From contig NWUY0304500548.1 of the NCBI GenBank assembly GCA_004151065.3, forward strand, positions 1 to 35,208: a DNA stretch of 35,208 bases, written 5' to 3'. The stretch is from Larix sibirica (lineage: Eukaryota; Streptophyta; Pinopsida; Pinales; Pinaceae). The notes beneath the pieces were generated by a model. That model worked only from the letters and a program-made list of their open reading frames with translations, did no database searches and was not told the origin of the DNA. Position 1 is the first letter of the stretch. Every line of letters begins with the position of its first letter. Of this stretch, positions 1 through 12,313 are shown in pieces. The position numbers and the translations under genes were made by a program.

Positions 1-880
1 TAGAGCTTCTAGGCAATGAGTATCCATCCCATTTGATTAGCCCATTTGATGAATAGTCCAGTTGAATAGCGCAGCATCCAAAGTAAGTAGCCCAGTTAAG
101 TAGCCAAGCAAAACCCATGAGCAAAGCCAAGCTATGACGACCGGCTTCCAACGATTGAATCTATAATGACCGACTGGCAAAGACAACTGGCTATGGCTCT
201 GACCAAAGGCTCTCAGCTCTGATCAAAGGCTATGGCTATGGGTGGGTGCACTGACCGGTTGGCAATGACTCCCGGCAATGACATCTGGCGTCGATGAGAA
301 CAGGCTATGAGTGGAAATTACCTTCAAGCACTGAGTAGCTGCACTGACTGCCTAGAGTTCTAGCTGCACCGAAAGCAAGTAGTGTCCATATGGGTCCAGG
401 CGGGACCTAACTGAATGGTCTTTTAAGCTTGTTTCCATACAAATAGGGGGCCTTAAGGCTTTATATTCCATCCACATAGGGGGTACTAACTGGACTAATA
501 AGCTAGTCTATTTAAGCTTGTTTACACAGAACTTATTCCAAAGAAAAGGCTTTCACTCTAAGCACTTAAGACGGGATTCACACAAATAAAAGTGCATGAA
601 CTAAGCTAGTTTATTAAGGCTTGTTTCCATCATTGGGCTTAAGGAATTCTATCCAATGGGAAAGTCCAGAGGGATAAGACTTAAGCTAGGTCCAGGTTCA
701 TAGGGCTTGAACTCAAAGCTGATGATCTTTACTCCAATGGACGCTCTATTAAAGCTTGTTTCTCCGCTGGACACCAAGAAGACTGGCCGACTTACATTGA
801 CCGGAATGAGGGTCTCTCGGCGTACATGCCTACCCCTGCTGTGAATTATTTCCCTCCCTGTGAATAGGCCCTGCAATTAT
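1..880. other. Intergenic, degenerate short repeats
   Basis: No gene seen. From about 140 to 340 the motifs GACCGG, GGCTATG, GGCAATGAC and CTGACCAAAGGCT recur in loose order. From 410 to 760 TTAAGCTTGTTT, TTAAGGCTTGTTT and TAAAGCTTGTTT recur. Confidence 0.6.
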
Positions 881-1156
881 ATCTACGTGTAGCTATAGGG
901 GAGTAGCCCTATTGAGTATCTCATTAGTTCCCTTCCCGTGCCCCATGTATTTATTCCCCATTGAATATTCCCCTTCGATTATATATCTCTATGTGTCGCT
1001 GCTGTAGGAGTAGCTTCGATCTTCTACGTTGTAGCTTCCATAATATTTCTCTACGTGTATCCCAACTCCTCTACGTGTCACCTAATGCATCGATTGTACT
1101 TCATCAATTTTGTAACCTAATCGAAGATAATATTGTATAATTGAACCTCTACGTGT
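881..1156 (+). repeat. Cluster of CTCTACGTGT motifs
   Basis: CTCTACGTGT is exact at 1,049-1,058, 1,069-1,078 and 1,147-1,156. One-base variants are ATCTACGTGT at 881 and CTCTATGTGT at 987, and a weaker form lies near 1,022. A related pair is at 24,794-24,818. No gene is nearby, so a regulatory role is not supported. Confidence 0.75.
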
Positions 1157-1991
1157 GGCTTTAAGTGTGGCCGCCATTTGAGCCCCTGCGTATTATTTAT
1201 TTCCCTTCTTCAGGGAAGGGACTATGTGCACTGTAATGGATTATGGGAATGACTTCTATCGCAGCGAGTGGTGAATGGCTTCTGTGTGAACGGCACGTGA
1301 GTTTCCCAAGTTACCCAACTGATTAGAGATAGCCAAGTCGGAAACATATGGCCTCGAATAAGCCCCGGCACGGCGCACCACAGGTACGGCACACGGTACT
1401 AGGAAGGAGGATACACACTTTATTTGAAGTCACATGTGAGCAATAATATTACACAACCATACCCGATATAGGAAGGGAATGCCCCCTACTTTTCCACCTT
1501 ACCCCGTACTTCCAGTTTCATATCCTTGTCCAGTTGAGGGGGGATTCCGGCTATTACCCCCTTCTTAGGAATCGGATATTGAAGAGCCGGAGCTAGATCT
1601 GGTGGAATCGGGGAAATTTGGCAAATGCTGCATTCGAATCTCAATATCTATTAGATATATTATACCAGCCGATTCCATGTCAGTCGTTGTTGGGGTTTCA
1701 CCACGCATAGTCCGGCAATTGTCTAGGGCAAGGCAGTTTCTTTTTGGTGGGTCCGTGTAACCTTCCTAGCTATAGGACCCTAGCCTAGCTCCCATAATAA
1801 GGGTGGGAGATAGAGAGAGCCGCAAGCAATGGTCATGAATGAAAGCCCTGAGCAAATGAAGAGAGGGCAGACGATCACCCAAAGTAAGTATTTCGTCCCG
1901 ACTTGCCAAATCATAAGAGCAAAGTACAAGCACCCACGAGGTCCAGTTCATAAGGCTGGTCCGTAAGGGTTGGTAACTATATATAGAAGAA

Positions 1992-2012
1992 AAAGCGCAA
2001 TTACATATATAT
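1992..2012 (+). repeat. 21-bp dispersed repeat, copy 1 (one core mismatch)
   Basis: Matches AAAGCGTAATTACATATATA with C for T in the GTAATTAC core. Other copies are at 12,293-12,313, 19,895-19,915 (reverse) and 31,342-31,362. Confidence 0.85.
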
Positions 2013-2803
2013 ATAATGAAATCTCTATTTGTATACGATATTATTCCATGTTTCAAATAAGTTACTTATTGGGGGGCCGTTGTCAAGTGAGCCATCCTTC
2101 CAAATGGTTGTTTAAACCCCACTCAATTTATTGGTGAGGGGTATGGTCTCAATCTAAGGGGTCACAGGGAATCACTCAATAAAGGATTGCAGTCATCAAG
2201 AGAGAAGGCGGGTAGAGGGAAGGCAGAGAAGAAGGAGCAGGAGGGGAAGGTGGTTAGGTAGTAATTACATCAACTACGCAGGACCAGCAGCCACTAGCCA
2301 GCAAGCGAGAGAACGACCAGCCAGCGATATCATTCATCCCAGCTAGGCCCTTATAGCCCTATCACCCATTCGTTGGCACAGCTTCAATTGCCTTTTTATT
2401 CCCCAATAAAGCATCACTTGAAGTGTTAGGTTGGGCGTACGATTCATATTATATATATATAGGACGTTTCAATGGGGCTATAATGATCATATAATAGGTT
2501 TATACCTTCACTGTACCCTTCCTTCAAAATGTATGGGACACTTATAGAGCAGCAAGAGCAGCAGGCCAAGTGGCTATTTGACCCTGCCTGTCTCCTTCCT
2601 TCATAGGCTACCCCCTTTAACTAGTGAAATTACCAGTTACTATTTCCATCCTCTATTTTAGGGCCACTACCAGTGAGAGGCCACCTCTCAGCTAGCTCTC
2701 TGTACTGCCTTACTACTTATCCTAATGGATGGATGGGTTTGTTATTTGAATTGACTGGTTTCGTCAATGGGTGGAAAGCACTTCAGTAGTTAGTATGGAA
2801 CTA

Positions 2804-2847
2804 ACAACTATTTAGCTTACGCTAAGCTAATTCTAAGTAGTGCAAAT
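2804..2847 (+). repeat. Dispersed hairpin repeat, copy 1
   Basis: Contains TTAGCTTACGCTAAGCTAA, a perfect inverted repeat with 8-bp arms and a CGC loop, followed by CTAAGTAGTGCAAA. A diverged copy is at 26,391-26,434. Confidence 0.8.
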
Positions 2848-5800
2848 ATTGCTTTACAGCTAGCTTGCTTTATATGATATGAAAGAAATCTTCTTCTTAG
2901 TTTTATATTAATTATTTATTAAGTTATTAAAGCTTTTTTATCTAAGCCTGATTCAACTAGCTTTTCTGGAACTAAAAACTATTTATTATATTTGGCTAAG
3001 CCTTATCCTACTAGTTAATTAGCTGTAGTGCAACTCTGAGTCCCAATAGTTGAAATGATACTTTACTCGATTGACTTCTGTTTTGACTGCTGCTCTATAC
3101 AATGAAAACCTAGTACCACTGGACAGACAACAATTCCCCCTTACCCATTTAGGTTTTATGGAGTGATTACGCTGGTTTATAAATAATAAGAAGCGATAAC
3201 GCCGCCTTGACACGGTTAAACCACTACTGATGAATTGTTAGCTACCCTGCTTTGACTGGACTAACGCATCGAACCTGGATGAGGAAGGAAGCTTGCCCCT
3301 TCATTGTTACCGCTACAGAGCTTACAGAAAAAGAGCCAGCTGTTGTACTTCACAGAACACTGAGTTCGAATAAACGATTGAAGAACGGTTTAGTCATTGA
3401 TGCTACTTGCCCGAGAGGCAAGGCAGGGAGTAAAGATACTACGGATCAACCAATGGACTGGGTCTGACATGAATGGGGGCCCTCTTTAGATGTCAACTCT
3501 CGAGACGGGATATAAATTCAAGTAAAGCTAAGCATCAAGTGGATTAAAGCTAAACATCGAGTGATTACCACTTGGTAAGACCTTATGGAAGTTCATATGG
3601 CTAGTACTTCTTAGGGCTTTCACTCCCCTCTTTTTCAAAGAATTACTATGGCTGCTAGTACCTTCGTAATGTAATACAATCGAGGTAAGAACATTTCCCA
3701 AGCTGTAGCGGTAGAGATCGAGGTCGAGTTCAAGTTATGTTACTAAGGCAAAGTGTCTGCGCCCTTAGGCAATAAATAAATCAATCTTGTTTAGTGAGGC
3801 TGGTGGTTCCTGGCTTAAGGTGAGAGGCTTATTATTTCCGCCTGGTGAAAGGCTTATGGCAAAAGGAGGGCTTATTGGTTCCTTACTTTAACCCCTGACA
3901 TAATACTCAGGTATGTTCCACTAATCATACTCATCCAGCTCCAGCTCCTTGGATCCAATCAATAATAAAAAGGCACATAAACTGGGTGCAACGTAAATAA
4001 ACATTGAAATATAAATCTTTCACTGCATCCCGCCCGCGAAGCGTCCACCCCGCCGCATTAAAATAGAAAAAACTGTAATAATACGCGTCGTAGCGCCTCT
4101 TTGTAGATCTTATTGTTCATAGCGAATATTCGTAGTGCATATTCATTCATTGCAAGAGCCCCCCCTCCTCTCTGGGTCTATCTATTCCCTCTTTATGTGA
4201 ATGTATCTATACCTGCCCTCTCTGACCTGTATGGCTCTTACTGTATGGTTTTACCTTTCTAGCAATAACCTTATGATGATTGGCTATAAATCTATGGCGG
4301 TTATTAGTGGTTGGCTAAGACTGGCTATGACTGGTGCTTTTGGGCTATGACCTTATAGCACAGACTATAGCTTCGGCGGGCTATAACCGTCTACAGCAAT
4401 AACTATAGCTTGTAGCAAAGACTCTACTCCCAGCTTTGTCCTTCCGTTGTAACCCCTCTCGAAAAGATGTGGGCCCTCAATAAATAACTTTCCGGGCAAG
4501 CATCACCCACCTCCCTTACGGGCATTTCCTTACTAGCGTTAATGGAAACTACCGGACCAGCGCGAATGGTTCTCTACCTAGACTCTCTCCCTGGCTCTAT
4601 CTTCTTCTCGCCAAGCGTGATAGCAGATAAAGGCGCTCAACCTAAAAGCAATCAACGGCATCCTGCCTCTCATTCTAATAGATAAACGCTATGAAATGGC
4701 AATATTACAGAATAAACACCTTATTTGAAACCGTAAGTTAGTTGGAAAGTCACATGTCATTCTCAAAAAATAGTTTCCAGGGAGCAGCTAAACTGAAATT
4801 GTTTTATTCCGTAACTATATTCGTAATCCCGTTCTTCCCCACCAGCTTTCAAATTATTGAATCAATAAAAGCGATCCCCCACCCTAGCCATCGGCGTTCA
4901 CGTTGTGAAAAGCTATTGTTCCATGAATAACGTTACTTCGCAGTTGTGCTCAGGTTCAAAGAGTGTTTTCAGGCTCGGCCCCCCCAACCAAAGCAGTTCT
5001 TAATATTTATTGCAGAACCGGCTGAAGCCTCCTTCTCGCTCTCATCAAATTATTTTGCTGGACCCGCCCCTCCCCTCCCCCTAAGACTTTTTATGTTTCC
5101 ACCTGTGCGCCTGGATGAATGAAATAAAAATGAAATGCATCCAATCTTGAGTTGCCTACGGAGAAAACAGAGTTATTGACCCGATCTGGAATCATATCTG
5201 TCCGACCCTGTAAAACCTTTTATGATTAAAAGATGCTGCGTTTTAAGAAGGTTTGGAACTCATTTTCTCTTTGGAAAAAGAAAAATTTAGCTAAGGTTTT
5301 TAGTATCAACCGGAAACACCCAGGTTTTCTTTTTTGGAAAAAGTAACCATGCTTACTGCATTAATGAAATTTCACAACTGTGGGAAGCAAGCGGAACGAG
5401 GCATCTGCAGGATACACTCGCTCTCACATAGCGTGGGCCAGCAAGAGCCTTAGCCAGTACCCAGCTTCTATTATCTATTAATAGGGTTTAATTACAACCT
5501 GCGGCAAGCACATTAAGTATTTTGGATTGATTGCCTAAACGGATAAATCCTACCTATTTTATCCTTTCTTTGCAGATGTTACATAATAATATGTGCCATG
5601 TGGGGCACTCCCTAGCCTTCTTAGATCCTTACACATACGCTTATATCTTGACACTTACAAGCGTTAGCGGAAGACAGGAGGAATCCATGCGTTAGCCAGA
5701 GGTCAAACACCAGTAGAGATAGTATGCGGTTAACCAGAACGGGTCATACTTAAATGGGTCAAACTTCTTATATTATTTCGGGTCAGCGAGGAGCAAAGCG

Positions 5801-6494
5801 TTTGCGTCATTACTTAAAAGCCTTAGACAGAGGAAGACATGCCTTTTTATTACTCTAAAAATTATCGCCTAGCAGAGCAAGCAATATCAAGTAAGGGTAC
5901 TATTGATCTACGTTGCTTAACAAATTGGCGTTTTCATTACTCTATTCCATTCCTTTAAGGGGCTTTTCCTTATTCATTCTTACCTACGAAAGCACTACCC
6001 ATCATAGCGCACATAGCCCATCCATTATAAAATTAACATTATTAATTGTAGCTATCATAAACTCAGGAAATACTGACTGAGAGTCAGAGACATCGTAGTT
6101 ATACCCGGTCAGCAAGACGGGCAAAGGTATAGGTATTTCTGCCAATCCCTTCCTTCTGCTTTACGTAGTTCCCTTTACTAATGAACCCATCTCCCCACCC
6201 CAATAAATAGGGTTATGGTACCCACCCCACCCACTCCCCAATGGTTAATTCGAAGCGATTTACCTTTGTCCAAATTGCCCCCGGTACCCCGCCGATCCAT
6301 GTTGACCCTCGTCCGTCCGATCAAGTAAGAAGTGCCCTACCCGTGGTCCAGCTTAAAGCAATAAGAATCCCTGCTGCCAGTCCAGCCATGCGCTCCCTCA
6401 AAAGCAATAAGTAAGACGAGCATCCATGCCATCCAGAAGCTCTGGAGCTCGGGGCTCTGGTAAGAGGTCAAAACCTATTCAAAGTCCATGACCC

Positions 6495-6525
6495 CCTTGC
6501 TCTCCCTTTGGTCAAGCAAGTCTTT
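6495..6525 (+). repeat. About 31-bp AAGG-bounded repeat, copy 1
   Basis: Contains the core TTTGGTCAAGCAAG preceded by CCTTGCTCTCCC. The bottom strand starts with AAG and ends with AAGG. Its left part (ACCCCCTTGCTCTCCCTT, from 6,491) is identical to the reverse strand of the copy at 35,019. Confidence 0.85.
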
Positions 6526-6891
6526 AAAAAGCAAGTTGTATATTTTGGAGTTTGTCCGGTCGATCCCAAAAACCCTCCCAACCACGTTTTTTATAAATCA
6601 AAGATTTGTTTGGCCGGGTTCGTAAGGTATTTTCCATCTGGGTTAAATAACTCGCTTTTTGCTTTAGTCAACTTGATTCTGAAATACACTACCTCCCTAA
6701 TTAGTGGCTCTCCCGCTCCAAGGCAAAAAGAAAGGTATTACTGTAGGCGGCTGCTGAAGTCCGTCCCTCCAAAGAGTATGTGGTGGTGTGGTAAGAAAGA
6801 AGAAACGGTATCCTGGGCTTCCTTCGCCCGGCCCAAAAAGAGAAATAGTGCTGTTACCCTACCACTAAGCATTCCTCCAGCGAGTGTTTGA
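6508..6891 (+). CDS. Hypothetical reading frame, 127 codons, unassigned
   Basis: The longest open frame outside the retroelement. It opens with TTG inside the dispersed repeat at 6,495-6,525, so there is no credible start. The protein has no motif, signal peptide or repeat that I recognise, and part of the opposite strand is also open (6,738-6,932). Most likely a chance frame in intergenic DNA. Confidence 0.12.
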   Translation: MVKQVFKKQVVYFGVCPVDPKNPPNHVFYKSKICLAGFVRYFPSGLNNSLFALVNLILKYTTSLISGSPAPRQKERYYCRRLLKSVPPKSMWWCGKKEETVSWASFARPKKRNSAVTLPLSIPPASV

Positions 6892-6932
6892 AAAGGCCCG
6901 TGCATTTCATCTAAGTTGAGGTAATTGAACAA

Positions 6933-9350
6933 CCGGTATATCAGATTAAGACGCTAGGTTGTTGGTATAGGTCCTAACAGAAGTATTGGTGTAGGCTGGT
7001 CAGTAAGTGCTGACCCAGGCCCATCCAAAGCTCTAAGTTAAGGTAAGCCGGTCTATAAAGGGTGTTAAAGAGAACAGGTGCTTTGTAATAGGCACTAACA
7101 TGAAAGGCAAGTAGGCATATAAAGTTCATTGTCAAAGCATCCCCAGTAACTCACTAACTTGCTTCTGGGAGGACCTATTATCACAATGCTCGAGGGCTTC
7201 TGGCGCCTTAAGGTTAAAGGCCCTTTTTGACGGGGTAAAGGCTTCTAGTTCCTGGTGAATGGGTTCTGGCAAAAGGTGATGGGCAAAAGGCTAAGGCATA
7301 AGGCCCTCCCTTGGTTCATCGACCAGCAAAAAGCGAGACCCGCCAGCTAACCAGCGATAATAAGCACGCCGGGGGTTCATCTCCCAGCTGATGGGTTCAA
7401 CAACCAGCCTGCCTGTCTGTGATAAACGTGGTTAAATGGAAGCGAAGCACGCTCGACTAAAGGGAGAGGAATTTTGTAGGCAACAATGATATATTATCAT
7501 ATAAGGTCACAAAGTGTTGATACAGCGGGAAAAAAATGCCCATCTAATCGGTTTCTACCTAAACCGCTAAGCACCCTATAACTGCCCTGCCTCACTCCCT
7601 TGTAGCCCTCCCTAAGCCGCTGCTTTAACTGACCTGCCTAACTCTCTATCCTGAGCTTTGGAGTCTGAGCTCCAAGAGGGGAAAAGTCAGGTTACAGAGA
7701 GGATAAGTTGTATAACTCCGAAGTATTAAGAAAAACGTAATCTAGTTCAGCGCCAACACAGTTACAGAAGGGAATATGTGATCTAACAAAGGGAATGGCT
7801 AAATTATCTCCAATAAGTTTTATGCATATAAAACAATGATTATCGCCCGGAGAAGGGCACGGAGTTTTATAGGGAATGATCTAATCAACTCCGAATAAAT
7901 ATATAATATATTTTGAAGTTAGCAAGATCTTAAGCTATTGGGGCATGATAGGAAATAACGCCAGCCGAGATCAATGAGGACATGTAATGGAGCGAAGAAT
8001 AATAGGATAGAGAGGTACAAGGGTGTGGTGCCATATAGAAGCAGGATATATATAGAGACCTGCTTAGATGATAGGGGTAAGAATTTAGTGGAGGGATACC
8101 TGAGTTGAGGGAGGGCAGGGCAGCAGCGGTATTACGTTTTTCTTCTCTGTGATGGAGATATGATATGATGTGTGCAATAGATGAATACCTATCTAGGAGC
8201 TGCTGTTGTTGCCATCCGGGACACTTGGATATCTGTATCCTCAGAGAGCGCTTGATTCCTGTGGTTAGGATATGCGTTTATAATGGTGCCTTTGATTCGC
8301 GGTGGTACGCCCCTTACTAATGTTGTATAAAGGCGCCCCAATTTCATAGTAGGAATTCCCGTATAATGTAAATATAGGGATAGGTAAAGGAATAGATGTA
8401 TGGAGTGAGATGCATTTAGTGTAGAGACAGATAAATAAGAAGAATAATAGTAGTATGTGCCCTGGCCAGACCCTAACAGTGGGCTACTGCCCCTGGGATA
8501 TTGATATCCGGATAAGTGAGCCCTGCTGCCTGTTCTGGGATAATATATCTATAGGGGCTCGTCTCATAGATCCAATACCACTTTGGTTGCCACTTGGGAG
8601 CAACCCCAGTAGAAGTCAATTTCGGTCTACGCCACATTCTTTCCGCCCTGTTCCAAGCGATGAGGTGTAGGAAGAATAGTTCCCCTATCTATAACTATTT
8701 CATTTACCTAGACCCAAGACCCAAGAGTCGCTTAGATGTGGATCGATATAGCATCTATTATCCGCTCGAGGTAGCGGTCTCGGTCCCGGGTAAATCGCAG
8801 CATGAACATGTGGGAATTGCTGCTTTCGCCCCTATAACAGAGTCATATTGGTTCCGATAGGCACACCCTTCTTTATTGACCCTATTCACCTGTAGATAAT
8901 AAGAGTTTTAGTATCCTCGTGCAAGGCTTATAAGTGTGTAACAAAAAGGTCTTGTCTCTTTGACGAGATATGCAACAACAGTTGACTCTTCTTCAGTAGT
9001 TGGCTAACACCATGATCTCAATGGTAATGCTTAACCTGGTGAATATAGCTTTTCTGCTTCCACCAAGTGTTGGTTCATTTGTGAACAATTAAACAATATC
9101 TTCTAGCACTGTTACCACCAGCATAGTTGGGTCATCGCCGCCAAATTTTGCCTCTAGTTTGGGCATGTTGACTTCAACAAGCACCACCATGAAAAGTGTG
9201 AATCTGTAAAGACACCATTTGGTGTGCCCTTTTTGGATAAAAAATGATTGAAATTAAGCCATTTGATGAAACACTTAAAGTTTAGAAGTTGGATGATTGT
9301 CCGCAATTTAAGTTGTATTTATCTAGCTAGGTATATTTAGACTTGTAGAA
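6933..9350. other. Intergenic, no gene recognised
   Basis: Two overlapping frames at 8,455-8,670 and 8,594-8,860 match nothing I know. About 7,200-7,300 has loose AAAGGCTTCTGG-type repeats similar to about 3,800-3,890. A purine-rich patch runs from about 7,960 to 8,130. Confidence 0.5.
7448..7470 (+). repeat. ACGCTCGACTAA repeat, copy 1
   Basis: CACGCTCGACTAA followed by GGGAGAGGA. A near-identical unit is at 34,937-34,960 inside the right-end cluster. Confidence 0.7.
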
Positions 9351-9352
9351 GG

Positions 9353-9511
9353 TCAGAGGCACTTAGTTAAGTAGCCACACCTCCATCTATAAAAAAACCG
9401 GAACCAGGCGCCGAAGGAAGGAGCTGCATCCTCAGTAGGAATCTTAGGGGTGCCCTCTTTGATGACTTGGGTTAAACCAATGGAAGAACTCGCCTTGCCA
9501 GCCTGAGCCAT
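9353..9511 (-). CDS. Small unassigned reading frame, possibly part of a decayed gene
   Basis: A 52-codon frame from an ATG (9,511-9,509) that begins MAQAGKASSSIGLTQVIKEG and continues with PKIPTEDAAPSFGAWF before ending in less protein-like residues after a run of seven T. The same strand from about 9,775 to 9,590 holds another open stretch (DIKVPRVAFGGSRGSKGKTH, then LAALYGQSVIYPFSTP). Both have a coding-like residue mix, but neither matches a family I know. They could be pieces of a transferred nuclear or mobile gene, or chance. No start signal or neighbour supports expression. Confidence 0.15.
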   Translation of the reverse strand: MAQAGKASSSIGLTQVIKEGTPKIPTEDAAPSFGAWFRFFYRWRCGYLTKCL

Positions 9512-10174
9512 CGACGTTGAAGCACCTGAAGACTGGATCTTGGAGGGGACTTACGATAATAGCCGGGGCTTGCTTCTTCTCTTGCTGGCTAGAGGAGAGA
9601 AGAGGATAGGTATTTTTGGGGCGTTACCAGATGAGGGAATAATCTAGCATGTGGCGGGGTCGAAAACGGATAGATAACTGACTGGCCGTAAAGAGCGGCC
9701 AGATGGGTGTGAGTCTTCCCTTTAGAGCCCCTTGAACCACCAAAAGCCACACGAGGCACCTTTATATCATCGCGCTTGCTTTATATTTCCTCTCTTTATA
9801 ACCTTCTTTATTTAGCAGGGATCTCGTGCGTGGCTATTGCGTCTTATTCTCTGATGGTGAATTTATTTATTATCCATAGTTGTAACGGTGGGCAGGACTC
9901 GTACCCCGGCTTTTATGACTTGAATAACTTCGGTATGAAGTGTTGCGTGTAGCTTCGTTATTCGTTCGCATTGAGTTTATTAGGCTATCTATCCGCTTAC
10001 GGGGATGCGGCCTTGGCTTCGACCTTTACCTTCCTCTTTTCCAGCTGGCTTCAGCTTTCTCGCTGGTCCGGCGCCCTAGCTCCTGCTTGCGTTGCTCTCC
10101 CTCCTTCTATCTGGCTTTTCTTCATTTATCCGGAGCCTGTTGTTCTTTTCCTTTTATTCTTGCTTGTCGTCTTT

Positions 10175-10690
10175 AACCAGATGCTAAAAAGAAAGGAAGG
10201 GCATGTGTTAAGTTGTTGGATGAACGAAGCACTTTGGAAGCTGGGAACGCTGATACAGCTTTTGAAACGGGTTCTACCGCTTATGTAACTGATCCTAGGA
10301 ATGCTGGTTATCTGGGGTTTTATGCTTGGGGCCTTCTTGGTTCAGCTGATGCTTATTGAAATGATCTTGGGACCGCTGGTTGTACTGCTTATTCAGATGC
10401 TGCTCCTTTTGCTGTTGGAAATAATGATGAGGCTGGGACTGGTGCTAGTGCCTCCTTATTCAATTTATGTTGGTTCAACTGATGCCGGTAATGCTCTTAG
10501 AACTGCTTGGAATAAGGCTGCCAGTTAACTGGTGATACTTGTAATGACGTTTTAACTGCTCCGGAAAGTGCTTCTGGAAGAAATCCCGTGTCCGAATCAT
10601 GACCCTTTTTTCCTGCTGGAAATGACGCTTATTAAACTACTTGTGCTTATGCACGGAATGATCCCAGACGACGGGGTAGGCGCGCTGGAT
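10175..10690 (+). pseudogene. Degenerate Ala/Gly/Asn/Thr-rich coding-like repeat, unassigned
   Basis: From about 10,175 one frame reads a Lys-rich start, then EAGNADTAFETGSTAYVTDP, NAGYLGFYAWGLLGSADAY, a stop, then NDLGTAGCTAYSDAAPFAVG and NNDEAGTGASAS, ending near 10,470. After a frame change the same kind of sequence resumes (DAGNALRTAWNKAAS, later PAGNDAY). GATCCTAGGAATGCTGGTTA at 10,291 and GATCTTGGGACCGCTGGTTG at 10,363 are diverged copies 72 bp (24 codons) apart, which supports an old in-frame repeat. Other frames in the region are open and hydrophobic, but those read as shadows of the GCT-rich sequence. I do not recognise the family; a decayed non-coding GCT-rich repeat is the main alternative. 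Confidence 0.35.
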
Positions 10691-12292
10691 GCAGTGAAAG
10701 AATTTAGATATTTCTTTTTATTTGTTTAAGTCAATGTGCTTTTTTTATTATTGATTGGATTTGATTGATGAGTCCGCTGTTTTCCCCAAAAAGAGCCAAC
10801 CGAGAGATGAGGAAGGAGTTTGAGCAGCTGACTGTATGAGGCCACCCACATACCAGAGACAGCCAAGAACCAGAAGCCTAAACAGCTAAGCCTTCCTTTT
10901 TAGCCTCTCAACCAGATTGAAAGTGTAAGTAAAGGCTCGTTCAGAGGTTATAGGACTGAGGCATTATTCTGTAATAGTGTAAGTAAGGCCAAAAGTCTGA
11001 TGTCCGAAGTATAATCCAACCCGAATAGGTCTGATGAAAGGCTCCCAAGTCTATTGCAAAGTCTGAGTGTAAGATGCCACAAGGCCTAGGTTCGAAAGAG
11101 TCCTGCCCAAGGCTTAAATTAAGGCAGTTCCCACAAGATGCCACCAAGGCAGTAGGTATTAGGTTATCAAGGAAACCCCCCACCCACTAATTGAAAGGGG
11201 TTGTAGACTGAAGTATTGACCGGCTCGGGCTATCCCAAGTCTCCTTCCGGTTGAGGTGTAGGTTAAAGGGTATTTTGGCATGTTTATATATTGAATGGGT
11301 ACCTTGAAAGACCAGCTAACAGAAGACCTTAACTTTGAGATTGCACGGGGAAACCACTTCCTGGCTGGATTCGTACTTTTTTTTATTTATGAGCAATTAT
11401 AAACGTGCTTCTTGAAAGTTATATCTCTAAGTACCAACCAGTATTTGAATCCTCTTGAGAAACTTCTTTTTTTATAGGTCTGTCATATCTTCCCGAACTC
11501 TTAATACGATCTCCTGTTCGGGCTCATATGTATACTTAACCTACTGTAGGCTCGTTTCTTCGCGTGCTCACTCTACCGCAGCTACCATGACCAGGAAGAA
11601 GGGGCATATTACATTTTTAGTGTAAACTACCTACTACATAGGGAATAAAAATTTTTGGGGTAAAATAACATAAAATGCATAAACATTTCATATGATAATC
11701 TTATCAGAGGGGAAACTGACGTAAATGCTACCAATAAATAGAGGAAATAAATCATTGAGTTAAAACACTCTATTCCCTACACCAAGCATGCATCCTGCCT
11801 TGCTGTCCCTCTAAGCTATCTTACCTACCCTAAGTTGGAGACCCCAGGTGTATGCATTTAATTATAAGAGTTTAATTCCCAGTGGTAGGCTAGCCTCCTG
11901 GATGGAATCATCGCTGGGATCGATGGCTTGGGATCGATGGCCTCACTAGATAAATGCGAGGCACGAAAGAGGCAGGGCGGTTAGAAGCTTAGCGGGATAG
12001 CCATCCACTATCGGGCGGCCATCTTTGATTACTGAATTGACCTGAGAGGCCCAGATTATTCATGCATCTCTATTGACTAACATTACTCATTTACACGCCT
12101 TCTTCCTGCTTCGAACCCACCCCAAACTTATCTGTAATATTGATTCGCCTGATCGCGGGATTATATCGTTATGAAAGAGGAATCTAAGTTTCTCGCATGG
12201 GAAATGGTGTCCGCTGAGTTTAAGGTGCGGAATATACTATTATCCCCGTCGTTAGTCAACGGCTAGTGGACGCTAACGCCCTTAAAGAGTGA

Positions 12293-12313
12293 AAAGCGTA
12301 ATTACATATATAA
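12293..12313 (+). repeat. 21-bp dispersed repeat, copy 2
   Basis: Exact copy of AAAGCGTAATTACATATATA plus one further A. The centre GTAATTAC is a perfect 8-bp palindrome. Flanks differ from the other copies, so this is a short unit rather than part of a longer duplication. Confidence 0.9.

Larger units (their letters stand above)
1157..6490. other. Intergenic, no gene recognised
   Basis: Only short chance frames. It holds the repeats at 1,992 and 2,804, a purine-rich patch at about 2,195-2,260, a degenerate GGCTATGAC array at about 4,280-4,400, and C7 runs at 4,159-4,165 and 4,979-4,985. No tRNA, rRNA or intron core was seen. Confidence 0.55.

Noticed and set aside
1908-1920. CATAAGAGC, close to the CRTAAGAGA plant mitochondrial promoter core.
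   Set aside because: It is an imperfect match with no gene downstream, and such 9-mers are expected by chance in 35 kb.
9000-9240. The minus strand reads MPKLEAKFGGDDPTMLVVTV near 9,170, which looked like a gag or nuclear gene piece.
   Set aside because: Only about 27 codons before a stop, with no recognised family and no continuation in other frames.
9885-9925. GGACTCGTACCCC, which resembles the reverse of a tRNA T-arm.
   Set aside because: No matching T-stem, anticodon arm or acceptor stem could be built around it.
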